Shown one piece after another: positions 7,901 through 19,184 of a stretch of 64,000 nucleotides of DNA. The position numbers were made by a program, and so were the translations under genes. The stretch's first letter is position 1, and every line of letters begins with the position of its first letter. The notes beneath the pieces are model-generated. The model was given only the letters and a program-made list of their open reading frames with translations, had not been told where the DNA came from and ran no database searches. This stretch comes from Argopecten irradians (Eukaryota; Mollusca; Bivalvia; Pectinida; Pectinidae). The stretch lies in the NCBI RefSeq assembly GCF_041381155.1, contig NC_091136.1, forward strand, positions 48,288,284 to 48,352,283, read 5' to 3'.

Positions 7901-10047
7901 ATGAATGACCTTGACCTTCATTCAAGGTCACAGGGGTCAAATAGGCTAAAATCCTTTAAACAACTTATTGTGAATAACTAAGAGGCCTAGAGACCTGATA
8001 TTGGACCCCTGACATGCTGGGATGAAGGGCTATAAAGTTTGTACAAATATATGACCTTGACCTTCATTCAAGGTCACAGGGGTCAAATTGGCTAAAATCC
8101 TTTAAACAACTTCTTGTGAATAACTAAGAGGCCTAGAGACCTGATATTGGGCCCCTGACATGCTGGGATAAAGGGCTATCAAGTTTGTTCAAATGAATGA
8201 CCTTGATCTTCATTTAAGGTCACAGGGGTCAAAAAAGCTAAAATCTTTAAACGACTTCTTCTCAAGGACCAGAAGGCCCAGGGTACTGGTATTAGGCATG
8301 TAGCATGCTGTGATGAAGGGCTACCAAGTATGTTCAAATGAATGACCTTGGCCTTCATTCAATGTCACAGGGGTCAAATAGGCTAAAATCTTTAAATGAC
8401 TTCTTTTCAAGAACCGAAAGGCTCAGGGTTCTCATATTATGCCTGCCACATGCTGGGATGAAGGGCTACCAAGTTTGTTCAAATGAATGACTTTGACCTT
8501 CATTCAAGGTCACAGGGGTCAAATAGACTTAAATCTTTAAACAATTTCTTCTCAAGAACCGAAAGGTCTAGGATGATCATATTGGGCCTGCAGCATGCTT
8601 GGATGAAGGGCTACCAAGTTTGTTCAAATTAATGACCTTGACTGTCATTTAAGGTCACAGGGGTCAAATAGGTTAAAATCCTTAAACGACTTATTGAGAA
8701 TAACTAGGAGGCCTAGAGACCTGATATTGGGCCTGTGACATGCTGGGAAGAAGAGCTACTAAGTTTGTTCAAATGAATGACCTTGACCTTCATCAAAGGT
8801 CACAGGGGTCAAATAGGCTAAAATCTAAAAATAACTTTTTGTGAATAACTAAGAGGCCTAGAGACCTGATTTTGGGCCTGTGACATGCTAGGATGAAGGG
8901 CTGCCATATTTGTTTTAAAAAAAAATGACCTTGATCTTCATTCAAGGTCACAGGGGTCGAAATGGCTAAAATCTTTAAATGACTATGTTGTATTGTGCCA
9001 TTAGTCAGATGACCGTTAAGGACCATGGGCCTCTTATTTTATATGTGATGATAAAATCTACCCGTATGAAAACACACTTGATTGATGTAAACAAAGTTTG
9101 CATTTATAGCTACCGGAATTTTTGTTATAATATATATGAGCAATCAGATTTAATATCTAATGTTATGGCTCTGACCCCCCCCCCCCCCCCCCCCACCTGG
9201 GGGAAGGTGAACAGAACTTGTATAAATTTTGGCTCTGACCCACCGGGGGCAGGAAGGGGAGGGCCCAATAGGGGTAATAGAGGTAAATCCTATAAATTAC
9301 TACTTGTCCTAGAGTATTACATGGATTGTAACCAAATTTGGCCACAAACATCCTTGGAGGAAGGGGAACAGAACTTGTATAAATTTTGGCTCTGACCCCC
9401 CCCCGGGGCAGGAAGGGCGGGGCCCAATAGTGGAAATAGAGGTAAATCCTATAAATCACTACTTGTCCTAGAGTTCTGTATGGATTGTAACCAAATTTGG
9501 CCACAAACATCCCCCCCCCTCCCCTGGAGCATGAGGGGCGGGGCCCAATAGGGAAATAAGAGGTAAATATTCAAATTCCTTCAGAAAAGAAACAATGAAC
9601 TTGTATTCCGAACATGACTTGACATTACAAACCAGGTGAGCGATACAGGCCCTCTGGGCCTCTTGTTATACTTACAAATCTAGAAGAGGTTTTAATGTTG
9701 TTCAATACAAAAATTTAATCACATTTTGAAGATTCAATATGTTTGATTTAATTCTGACAAACATTAAAGAACATTAGGCAGTATTGCCAAAATTAGTGAT
9801 ATTTATGTTAATAGTACATGTATAAAAATATTGTGGAGTATGAAAAGTATGAATGGTCGAACCAGGAAGCTTTTGTATGACATGTACTTGAATGTTTAAT
9901 ATAAATATTTCCCCACACTTGATTGTACACCAGACTTGCTAACTAAGGTCCAACTGAGAGATATTGATATTACAATACAAATCAACTAAGTAGAGATTCA
10001 TTTGCTTTCCCTTTTTGCAGGTAACTACTCCCAAAAATGAAGAGTGA
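4956..10047 (+). CDS. Unrecognised 103-residue single-span membrane protein (exons 4956-5109, 7599-7729, 10021-10047)
   Basis: Exon 1 starts at ATG 4956 (MRYRYQDPSKIPAWKKYG) and ends before GTAAGT at 5110. Exon 2 follows tattacag and ends GAAGAA before GTAAGT at 7730. Exon 3 follows ctttttgcag and gives VTTPKNEE and a stop. The three joins keep one frame, and two donors match GTAAGT exactly. A basic N-terminus leads into one hydrophobic segment at about residues 20-39 (LGLLFVAFNVTGYTIVSTVF), then a polar tail ending in acidic and lysine residues. The size and topology fit small mitochondrial or ER membrane proteins such as respiratory-complex assembly factors, but I do not recognise the family and assign no function. 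An AATAAA lies near 10316. Intron 1 holds a minisatellite with two transposons; intron 2 holds Helentron-like repeats. Confidence 0.78.
5142..5197. mobile_element. 56-bp micro-MITE, hAT-like, with 8-bp target duplication
   Basis: Imperfect TIRs CACAGGGGCTCGATT / CACAGCGGCTCGATT (14 of 15 match) enclose an A-rich core. GTTGACAG is repeated exactly at 5134-5141 and 5198-5205. An 8-bp duplication and CA-starting TIRs are typical of hAT elements. It sits 32 bp into intron 1 of the 103-residue gene, close to the donor. Confidence 0.75.
5320..5850. repeat. 31-bp minisatellite, left block
   Basis: About 17 units of a 31-bp monomer with core ACAGGTATTGTGTAGGATAT, alternating between forms with CATCTGTATACAG, CGTCTGTATACAG and CCTGTATATACAG. 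The block ends exactly at a 317-bp transposon. The minus strand is almost free of stops in all three frames, because the unit is not a multiple of three, which produces spurious open frames. It lies in intron 1 of the 103-residue gene. Confidence 0.95.
5851..6167. mobile_element. Mutator-like long-TIR MITE, copy 1
   Basis: A 317-bp element with near-identical inverted ends of about 60 bp, starting CATCCTCGATACTCCAGGGG and ending in the complement. GTGTAGGAT flanks it on both sides (5842-5850 and 6168-6176), giving a 9-bp target duplication. The minisatellite phase breaks at the left edge and resumes nine bases earlier at the right. Long TIRs with a 9-bp duplication are the known pattern of Mutator-like elements. 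No transposase. Copies are at 40627-40944 (inverted) and 43601-43917. Confidence 0.88.
6217..6643. mobile_element. 427-bp non-autonomous TIR element in the minisatellite
   Basis: A non-repetitive block interrupts the 31-bp array. Its ends are imperfect inverted repeats (CAAGGATTTATAAGTGAGAA at the left; CAAGGACGTATATGAGAAGG read inward on the other strand). GTCCTGT occurs exactly at 6210-6216 and 6644-6650, and the array continues in register from the second copy, so the insertion made a 7-bp target duplication. No coding region. The superfamily is not assigned; 7 bp is not typical of the best known classes. Confidence 0.75.
6651..7480. repeat. 31-bp minisatellite, right block
   Basis: About 27 further units of the same 31-bp monomer as at 5320-5850, originally contiguous with it apart from the two insertions and a short two-unit island at 6168-6216. 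Unit variants differ mostly at the dinucleotide after TATGT and at TATACAG versus TATATACAG. Units degenerate towards 7480. Confidence 0.95.
7755..9036 (+). mobile_element. Helentron-like element with ~146-bp tandem repeats
   Basis: A CCGTTGTCGTGCGCCGTCCG-type start is followed by about eight ~146-bp units containing CAAGGTCACAGGGGTCAAA, GATATTGGGCCTG and CATGCTGGGATGAAGGGCTA. The end, GGACCATGGGCCTCTTATT at 9020-9038, matches the 3' terminus of the other elements in the window. It lies in intron 2 of the 103-residue gene. Most units contain paired nuclear-receptor-type half-sites (see findings). No protein is encoded. Confidence 0.65.
9150..9666 (+). mobile_element. 3' part of a Helentron-like element, ~157-bp repeat family
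   Basis: Starts abruptly near a run of about 20 C (9175-9193), then two to three units with AGGTAAATCCTATAAAT and GGATTGTAACCAAATTTGGC. It closes with CAGGTGAGCGATACA, hairpin GGCCCTCTGGGCC (9648-9660) and TCTTGT. It is a 5'-truncated relative of the complete element at 59651-61059. Length variation of the C run is likely. Confidence 0.7.
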
Positions 10048-11343
10048 GATAATTACATAGAGGCATGGACCAGGTAATCCATTTAATGACATTCTAACCA
10101 GTACATGGTGTATCAGCTGAGAACTGTCAGAGATACTCAGAGGATGAGTTGTTGAGGACATTTACAAAACTGTAAAACTGTTGTGACCAGACTGTGTAAC
10201 TGACTGCCTTTAGTGTGACAATTTCAGATTCATATCCTTGGCCTAATCAGGCACTTTTTTGTAATGTGCAAAGGTAAGAATTCTGTGTGATATTTTGCTA
10301 TGTATCATAAATAATAATAAAAATTTTGACTCTTATTTTATGAAAGAAGGATCAGCACCTGAAACTAGTTGCTTGTCAGAAAATTCTTCTAGGAGTCAAT
10401 TACCATGTCAGATAGTTCCAGTGTCCTAAGTCAATTTTCAATCGGCTTTAGTATTTGGTACCAGAGTGGAAAATCAAGGATTTACCAGATGAGTGTTTGA
10501 CTTTGATATGACCCTCTGAGGACTGAGTATCAAAATTTCTGTTTAGTTCTCAAAGTTATATTAGAAACTAAGCACTGTTTTGTGTATGTAACAACACTGA
10601 GTTCTTATCTTTATTTTAAATGTACATGTGTGAAGAAGTTATGTAATGTGTGGTGTTAAATTTATTTATTTTTTAAAATAATATTTAAAAAGTTGCAGAA
10701 TGAGATATTTTTCATCTTTGATGTACAGAATATAGTAAATGTCTTTGCTTTGATGTTTTTGAATCACGAGGAGAATCTATTCTTCACATAAAAGGCCTGA
10801 AGATAAGGCACTGGCATTTGTTTTAGTATTGATTGTTCAAACTAAAGCTGCCATGGATACACGAACATACAATAAGAGAACCATGTACAGATAATTATAT
10901 GAACAAAAAAGCATAGAAATCACGGAATCATCAATCACCGTGGATATACCAATCGGATGTGAACCAAACAGATAGATGTGCGGGTACCATGAGTGCTGTG
11001 AATGCGAGACAACACTTATGTAACAAAGTAAGTTTTCATATGCACAGAGTGCCTATTAATTGGCGCTCTTCCTTATCTATTTTATTACGGATGTTGGTAT
11101 GTGGACCCTTAATACAAATGAAAGATATGGAAAGACATCAATATCTCTAAAGTTAGCCTGGGACGCTAGCATCAATGTTATAGGTACCATAGTTTATTAC
11201 TTTGGTCGTTACTTTATCGATGTATCACTTGTATTAGGTAGTGAAGCGAGCTTATGTGTCGTCTCGTCAGTTTAAAAGTGTTTAATAATGGGAATTGCGG
11301 AAATTGGAAATGAGAAAAGACGCGATATCTCTGGACTCTATTA
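10048..11343. other. 3' UTR of the 103-residue gene, then unannotated
   Basis: The first ~280 bp probably form the 3' UTR, with AATAAA near 10316. The rest is AT-rich; open frames at 10959-11275 resemble no family and have no splice context I trust. Confidence 0.45.
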
Positions 11344-11456
11344 AATCACAGGGCCATGTATAGTTTCTATATGAAAAAATAGCAGAAATACATATAAAAT
11401 TTTATATGTATTTCTGGCTATTTTTTCATATAGAAACTATACATGGCCCTGTGATT
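11344..11456. mobile_element. 113-bp near-perfect foldback element
   Basis: Two arms of about 55 bp, the left starting ATCACAGGGCCATGTATAG and the right ending in its complement, abut with essentially no loop (centre near 11400). They differ only at about one position, which implies recent origin or conversion. TAA flanks both ends, which would fit a PIF/Harbinger-type TWA duplication but is too short to prove it. Confidence 0.8.
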
Positions 11457-14400
11457 AATTCAGCATACTCGCATACAAATGTAGCCTGAATCGCACAAGT
11501 CTGACAGCTGAATTGCTCGAAATTATCGTTTTATTTGGTACATGTAATTAAGCATGCATGGTTTTGCGTTCTGGCGGTTCTATATACTCTTGCGGTTTTA
11601 TGTCCCTGCTAATCTCGTCACGCTTAACTTCCAACATAGCTGCACGACCAGCATTGCTAAACCAAAGTTACGCTAGCGCTAGCCAAAGTGCATGACGACA
11701 GGTATGTCTGTTCAGAATCCGATTTATCAAAACAAAGTTGCTTAAAAACCAGACTTAAGTTGCATATTTAGTGTAACTGATGTTTTCACAAACGTCACAT
11801 TTAGTGTTTTTGCTCCTGCTACAGAAAGAAGATTGAGAGATCGCTTCCCGTCATGTCTTTTGGTCGTGTGTGATGGTGCGTTGTAAAATTGTGATTACTT
11901 ATTAATCATTAGACCTTTTTGATCTGGTTTATTGGAAATCTGAAATCTTGGTATTGGTTTGATGATCTCCTGAAATAAGCTGGTTTACCTCGTAAACTTT
12001 GTAGCATTAATTTGATTGAGGTGGTCACGATTTAGCTGCGATGACGTAGCTCTGAACGACGGACGGAAGATTTCTGACAGATGGTGAAACGGAGTGAAGG
12101 CAGGGTATGATCTTCTCATCGTATAAATATGTATCCAAACTTTATTTGGCGTTAAATCTAATCCTGTTACATTGAATATCACTTCAACATTTATCTTGAT
12201 ATCATGTTAACTAGGATTGATAGTTGAATTGGTCAACCGGAAACGAATATGTTATACCGATCTCTGGATGTTAATGCATTCTGGAGTTATCTTCTAGCCC
12301 ACTGGCCTGTGTAAATCCAACAATGTTAGAGGAATAGCACGACGAAAAACTGCTGGTCATTACGTCATGTTTAACCTCGTTATTGCCCGTTAGAAGTTTT
12401 CAATGTCGATATTTTATATCATTTGATTACTAGCCTGTGCTAATTATCGTAACCACCCAATACCAACTTTTCCTTTCTACAAACACGTGCTTCTCAATGG
12501 AAATGTATTCCCTACAAACCAGTACTCGTTAGGGATCATGTCCTTGCTTTTGCTATTACCCATAGAATTCTGGAATATCCTTCCTAAAATCCAGTGTAAC
12601 AAACATAATTATTTGGTCCATAAATGATTTTGCTAATAATCTGTATTATCCATGAAATACCCAAAGTATCCTTGATGAAATGGTCACAAAATTTCGAAAA
12701 TACATTTGTTTAAAAGCTATTCTGTCAACAATAATCTTCTCTGCAACAAACATATTTACGGGTTATCATATACTTATGGTCTTTTTGTCTTCCGTATTTA
12801 ATGGAAAGCATTGTCCGAAAAACTGGGACGAATTCGGAATTCTTGCCAATGCCCTGTTGTCCAGTGCCTACTGGAAGTATAACATCTTTATCAGCTCATA
12901 TACAGGACATGACCAAATCTTCCATAACGCATTCATATGGAAGATTTGATTTTACTTCTTTGTTACTGTAAATGGTGATATACCCTTCCGGTAGTTCCAG
13001 TATAAATCAAATTAGGACTACCTGCCTAAATTATGTTCGTTATAATTAGGGGGGTCGATTTTTTTCTTGCAGCGATCATCACGTAGTTATATTATAATTA
13101 GCTATACTATAATTTGGGACCGAGTTTGTGATATCGGATAACATGGACACACCAGGATATTTAAAGTTTAGTATTGCAGATCCTTTCATCAAAATATATA
13201 ATTGCATAAACGAGTTCATTGAATCGACGATTAGAACTTTAAAAACTCTATTGCTAACTAAAAGTCTCTCTAAAAGGTGATGTTTTCATCGCTCCTGTAG
13301 CATATACAAATGTATAAAAGCGAGAAAAACATGCTGGCTTTAAGTTAATTATATATGGCAAGTTTTAAAACTGATATTATCTATCTCTTAAACACTTAAA
13401 CAGCTGACACGATGTACAAAATATATTACATATATCATTTTTAGGTAAAAGGAATCGATCAAATTATGCAATTTTGTCGAATACGAATTTTTGTGTGTCT
13501 TGGTTTCAATACTAACACACGCATCCACCACCTTGAATCCAAGTAACAAATAAGACGATTCAAAAGAGTATTAATATATAAACGCTCGGTGGTTACGTGG
13601 TTATGCTTTCTGTTATGATGTCATATCATATAGAGTCGCAGTTGTGTCATATCAATTTTATTTGCTACTTTTTATCTGAAAAAGTAGCAGGTCAACTTCA
13701 TCCTCACGATGACATCAGTATTATGGCCTCCGTTTTATAAGCCAATGATATCATGCGTTTTATATGTCGTAACCAATCACAATTTGCCACTGCGTAAATA
13801 AAAACAAATTTATTCAATAGAAACTTATAAAAATCACAGAAATGTTGGCATAGAGACAAATTGACATGCACACATGTGGTAACACCATCTTTTTGTCGCT
13901 TTTATAAACCCTTATTTTTGTACTAATGTCAAATGAGCTTTTCAGACAATCATATTAGATTCCATATACGATGTAATTATTTTATTTTTTTCTCAAGAAA
14001 AACGCATAAACGGGAGTCCAAAAATGGTACTTATTGATAGCCCTAATACTCTTTTGATAAAAAACGGCGGGGTACAAATGGTGTACACAGTGAGCAGATG
14101 TATGTTTAGTGTGATATAATTTAAGAAAAGGATACATTAAACACTATCTATGTCACATCGAAAAAGAAACCTAGGGGTTTAAAGTGACGTACAGTGAAAT
14201 ATGATAGCAATGGTACTAGGAATACCTGAGTATATAAGGGTATGATTCTAGTAAATCGGAGGAATACATTGTTAGTACATAAGAGGATACATCTGTGACA
14301 GGCAGCACGACCAGTTGGTTCCATTGTCTCTCAGAACACAAACGGTGAATCGTACGGTTGCCTCTAGTCCTCTGCCAAACTTTCTTAAGAACGTTTCAAA

Positions 14401-14946
14401 GTAATCAGTACGTAGATGTATTGTTGATTAGAATTGTTCACCAGAAATAGCCTCGTTATTCCGTGAGCATTGCAGTTTGGTACAGCTCCGTGATCAACAC
14501 AATGTTCGTCACCGAAAAACAAATAGTTGGTGCGGCGACAGAGCACGCTCGGCCAAACACGTCTTGTTTATATACCTGTAATTAGTCGAGGGAAAGCTAA
14601 TCAGCAGTCTGTATAGAAGGATCACTGACTCTATAAACTGTCCTGTGGCACGGAGACACCTATTCTGATAAATATCTGCGATGGCAACGCATACTATAAT
14701 ATAGGTATGAAATGTAGATCTATATTTAACATAGTTGTACAATGTCTCCCTTGATCCACTCATCCGGATTATTATTCCACTAAATCAGAAATCGAACACG
14801 ATTGCCATTTCAGAACCACAGTGCAATATCAGTTAGGTGAAGTTGACTCAGTAACCAATTACACATTCAAGTTCGTGTTAGGAAATAAACATATTAAAAG
14901 GAAGAGTGATACGCCATAAATTATTAAACTAATTACACATTGCTTA
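11457..14946. other. 3.5-kb stretch without recognised gene
   Basis: No exon with homology I recognise, no long tandem array and no RNA gene. The longest open frames (11985-12182, 12680-12949, 14509-14763) look random. The last part may contain the 3' UTR of the RING gene that ends at 14947. Confidence 0.4.
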
Positions 14947-15984
14947 TTAAACTGATCCCCGAGTTGAAGAATGTTCCTGAAGGGGAGTCCTCCTGTCGAG
15001 AATAGCAGAGGAAATAGACTTACAGTTTTGTGTGGCTTGTCTATACCGAGCTATGCTCTGTAACCAGCAGTGAAAGTTAATACGCTGGGCCTCTCCGAAC
15101 CAATTACTGGCAAAAGCGGAAGCAACTAACATGTGGACATCATGTTCGAACTCATTGCCGCAACGTGCGTAGTTTTCGTAGCACCGTTTGATAGCACTGA
15201 AGATCCTATCGCTGTCTGCGTAGCACGGCTTCTTGAGGAGGAATCTTGCGATGAGGAGGGAGAGTTTAGCGATGCTCTCTGGAGTGTATCCATAGTCGTA
15301 ATCGGGGTCAAAGTCCGCATACTGCGCGTCTAAAAGCTCGTTTCGCTTTTCTTGCAATTCCTCTCTAGACTTCCGGTACTCCCGTTCAAGAACACGATTC
15401 TTTGATTCTGATATTTGAAGGTCACGTTTGAATGTTTTAAGCTGCTGTTCCAGGAATGAAATACGTGACACAAGGTTTGATACTTCTGCTGAGGTAATAC
15501 TTGCGCTGAGTCGAATATTGCCAAGCCGAGAGGCGGCAAGAGAACGGTCATTATCTACGTCATCTTTGATGGCGGCAGTAATTCCCTCGCAACGCATCTG
15601 GTGAGAGGCGAGTTCGTATCTGTGAATACTGGTGCCACATCCAGCACAGTTGACGGGTACATATCCACATGTCTCGATATGACACGCCAACTTCTCCAGT
15701 TTTGTGATCACTTTACAGCCCCGTTCGTTGTTGTCACATGTCACATCGAACCCGTTTATAAGATTACGAAGTGAGAGAACTGGCTTTGCGTCGCTTTCCG
15801 TTACTTTACTGCGACACTCCGGACACGTCCGGACGTCCGGTTTACTGAGCCAGGTATTAAGACATAGTCTACAGAAACTATGTCCACAAGGAGTCAAAAC
15901 AGGATCTTCAAGTACGGATCCACAAATCCCACAGATTAGATTCGGGTCGACCGTAGTGATAAAGCGATGTGTACTGTATCCCAT
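14947..15984 (-). CDS. NRDP1/RNF41-like RING and TRAF-type zinc finger protein
   Basis: A complete intronless 345-residue reading frame. Residues 18-57 form a C3HC4 RING (C18, C21, C33, H35, C38, C41, C54, C57), the E2-binding module of E3 ubiquitin ligases. C83, C90, H102, C106 and C113, C116, H128, C132 follow as TRAF-type zinc fingers. Residues about 168-220 are a charged coiled coil likely to oligomerise. The opening MGYSTHRF and the domain order match vertebrate NRDP1, also about 320 residues. The C-terminus (about 228-318, YTPESIAKLSLLIARFLLKK onward) does not resemble the USP8-binding domain of NRDP1, so substrate choice probably differs. Substrate and partners unknown. RING ligase activity is established for the family and inferred here; all zinc ligands are present. 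Confidence 0.9.
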   Translation of the reverse strand: MGYSTHRFITTVDPNLICGICGSVLEDPVLTPCGHSFCRLCLNTWLSKPDVRTCPECRSKVTESDAKPVLSLRNLINGFDVTCDNNERGCKVITKLEKLACHIETCGYVPVNCAGCGTSIHRYELASHQMRCEGITAAIKDDVDNDRSLAASRLGNIRLSASITSAEVSNLVSRISFLEQQLKTFKRDLQISESKNRVLEREYRKSREELQEKRNELLDAQYADFDPDYDYGYTPESIAKLSLLIARFLLKKPCYADSDRIFSAIKRCYENYARCGNEFEHDVHMLVASAFASNWFGEAQRINFHCWLQSIARYRQATQNCKSISSAILDRRTPLQEHSSTRGSV

Positions 15985-18900
15985 TGTCAGCGTGTATATG
16001 GATGACTTTGATGGCTATTTCAGAGTTTACCACCCTGTAAATCACTTGACAGACACTTGTGGTCCTGGGACAGTACCTGGTTAGAGTTTGTCGGACAACG
16101 GCAATCCGTCCCCATTCGTCTAGTATGTGGTCTAGACCTTGTTCTTCGTCCCAGTGTTTTCACCGCTGACTGGGATATTTAACTCCTCAAATGAAGTGTA
16201 ACAATTTTGTGTTACTTTAGGGCGACGCACTGTATAAATGTAAATCACTTCCAAATTTAATATACACAGAACACCGCAGATGAAGCGGAAACAAATTTTC
16301 CAAAGTGCTTAAAGTTTTAAATATATTTGTAAATAATTCCAAACACCACAGAAGTTTAAAGATTTCAATCCAGATGAGAGGATTGTGTTTTACCTGCCCG
16401 ACGTGATTGTCCTGTCAGTCCGACTAGTTCTATCTGTTCAATATTTAGCCATCGTTTAAAGTGGTCGTCCGATATATATTTAAATGTCTGCCGTATCCCG
16501 TGTCACTGAGATTCCTGGCCGAGGTAACAATGAGTGATTGGAGCGTAGCCGGCCGTTACCTGTGTGCTACCTGTAGAGTCTATAATTATACATTCACCTT
16601 TTTATGGAAATCAATACACATTTCGTGCATGTTGCCTGTCTCTATCGGAGAGAGACGGATAAACCGGCTCACATCGGACGTGATATCACCTGGAGGAACG
16701 CTATGTCGCGCGATCCTATCCTTTAGTAGGGTGAACTATCAATATCATAACGAGTGTACTGCGGCTATCTGTAGGGAAATTGATGGAAGAAAGGTCCAGA
16801 ATGGCAGTTATAGGTTAGGTCTATAGTCTCCCACACTTAACTATCATAGCTATTGGTACAGTCTCCGGGATATTGATGGGTGGCCCGTCATTGGAGGAGC
16901 TAGAAGGGTCGGCGTTTTATTATTGTATGTACCTATAACGCCCGCTCTTTTATCATAGTGTTCTAAGTGATAAGGGGGCGTGGTGGATTATCGTCCCGAC
17001 AGATGTTAAAATGTAGAACCTCATACTTAATGTATGTCTCTCTGTCTTCTCCCTCAGTTAGAAACATTGCGATAGGTTCTCGGTCCTCTTTATATATCGA
17101 TTTCCAATAATCAAAATTGATATCGCAGTACAGCACCCTATAGCCCTATACACCCATCTGTCATTGTAAGTGTCCACTGCTTACATACATAAGTATGATC
17201 GGTACATGCCACAAGTGTTCCCACACGATGGAGATGATCAGTCATGGCTACACACAGAAAAAGACAACTATACAGACCCATTGTCCAGGTGTCCTTTAGA
17301 AACTTGTTTGCCTACATTGGTATCTGTTTTAAGTGGTGTTGTAACGGCCAGATATTTACATCTAATAGACTTGGTACAATGTACATATACATAACCTCTT
17401 ACAATAGACAGTACTAACACTTTATACATACAGAACGCGCTGAATAGCAGAAACTATATTTTCATTTCAATTCAAGCCGTATTTTCAGATCCTTTGTGGC
17501 GAAGATCGCACAGGTCATGGCGACATGCTTTGAGAACTTGATACTAAAGTTTTAACGAGAGTTGGTTGTGTATTGTCACTAAATCAAACTAATATTGGTG
17601 AAATGGATCCCAACAAAGGAAGCCGAATGATTGTCGTTTAGGAAAAGGAATGGCAAAGTGGAAACACAAGATATATTCGTATTTAACTAGGCTAGACACT
17701 TCAATAGGTGACAAGGATAATACGTAAAAATTCATTATACCGATAATGTCTAATAATAATATTTTTACCTAATTTGAAAAAAAAAGAATCTTTACGTGAT
17801 CTGAAAATGGGGTAAAGGAACGCCTAAAACAAGTGAACTAACACAACCTGAATTTATCTATTATTAAAGTCATGTGTTGTATACAGTTGTATGTATTAAT
17901 TGGTGTGTTGATGAACCTGCTCTGATTTTTTTCCTTTCAATCTGGACTAAGAGGCAATTTTGGCTAAACAGCGACAAGTATCAGCGAGACCAACAACTTC
18001 AACGATTTAGGTATAGGCGATATTCTTTACATCTAATTTGGATAACGGTGGATATTAAAGAGTGCATTATTCTGAAAAAAAAGCAACATTTATTTCTATT
18101 GCTTCTTTATTCACATAAGAGATGAAGTCGTCTCGGAATTATATCTCCTAGTTCACATATATGCTGTTCGTCTTTGAATATTGCGTCTAACCCTTCAAGA
18201 ACATATTGCCAAAAGACGAAATCTCCTAATCTGATAACAACCACATAGGTCGTGATGGTAACATTTTGATAGCTTAATCATATAATATTTTGACGCATTT
18301 CACGCGAATGAGCTTGCATGTATTGTGGCACATAGTTGCTTAGTTTGTTTCTACTCTGCTTAACACGTTGCTCGAGTGTAACTTATGACATCAGTGCATT
18401 GTAGGAGAAAATGACCTCTTTATCAATTTTTTATTACCTTTCGTTGACATAATTTATGATTGATACATGTCTCGGGTATTTCTTCGTCAGTAAACATGCA
18501 TCAGAAAACATCTGGCGATTTTATGCTGATCTACATCTGAGTAGATACATTCATCAAAGACCATTTACAATATTAATATGTAAGCAGCGATCGTTCTCAC
18601 AATGCGCCATCGGAATGACATCCAGCATATGCTGTTGTTATAGTGTTTTCATCGCATCATTTCATCAAATTGTTGCAATGCTCCAATAATAGTTTTATCA
18701 GTGAATGATTATTCTCCTGTTTATTTGGAGTTACAGTCAAAGTTACATTTTGTATTTTCACACTCACGTATCAAGGAGAAATTTTAATATCTTATTAAAC
18801 ACTAAATATTACCGATATTTTGAGAATCATAATACTTACAATGCATAGGTTTTGATATTGCAAGTAACAAATAAGAACTGAAAATGATTTTGGCTGTACT

Positions 18901-19184
18901 ACCAAATATCATTATTTTACAGCTACAGTGAAGTGACATGAGTACATAACGCTCAGACCATCATGTCAAGTTGTGGTCTACAGTGTTATAAATAATTTCA
19001 AAGTGATTTCTGCAGGTATATCCATCTAACATATGTAGAAGACATAAAAAAAACATAGATTTTTGCGGTCCCCCGAATCAGCTAAGTAGGTGATTGACTT
19101 ATTCTTTCTAAATGTCATGATTATTTCTAGTGCCATATATCTGACTTTTAGTTGGGGTTTCGCGTCGAGTTATGTTTCAAAGTA
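15985..19184. other. Unannotated region upstream of the RING gene
   Basis: Presumably holds the promoter and 5' UTR of the minus-strand RING gene at its left end. I found no TATA box I would defend. Frames at 16461-16826, 17874-18125 and 18456-18689 resemble nothing and lack coding character. No repeat structure is visible. Confidence 0.4.

Noticed and set aside
9163-9510. 115-codon minus-strand frame
   Set aside because: Lies wholly within the 157-bp tandem repeats of a Helentron-like element; the same peptide recurs at 60216-60863.
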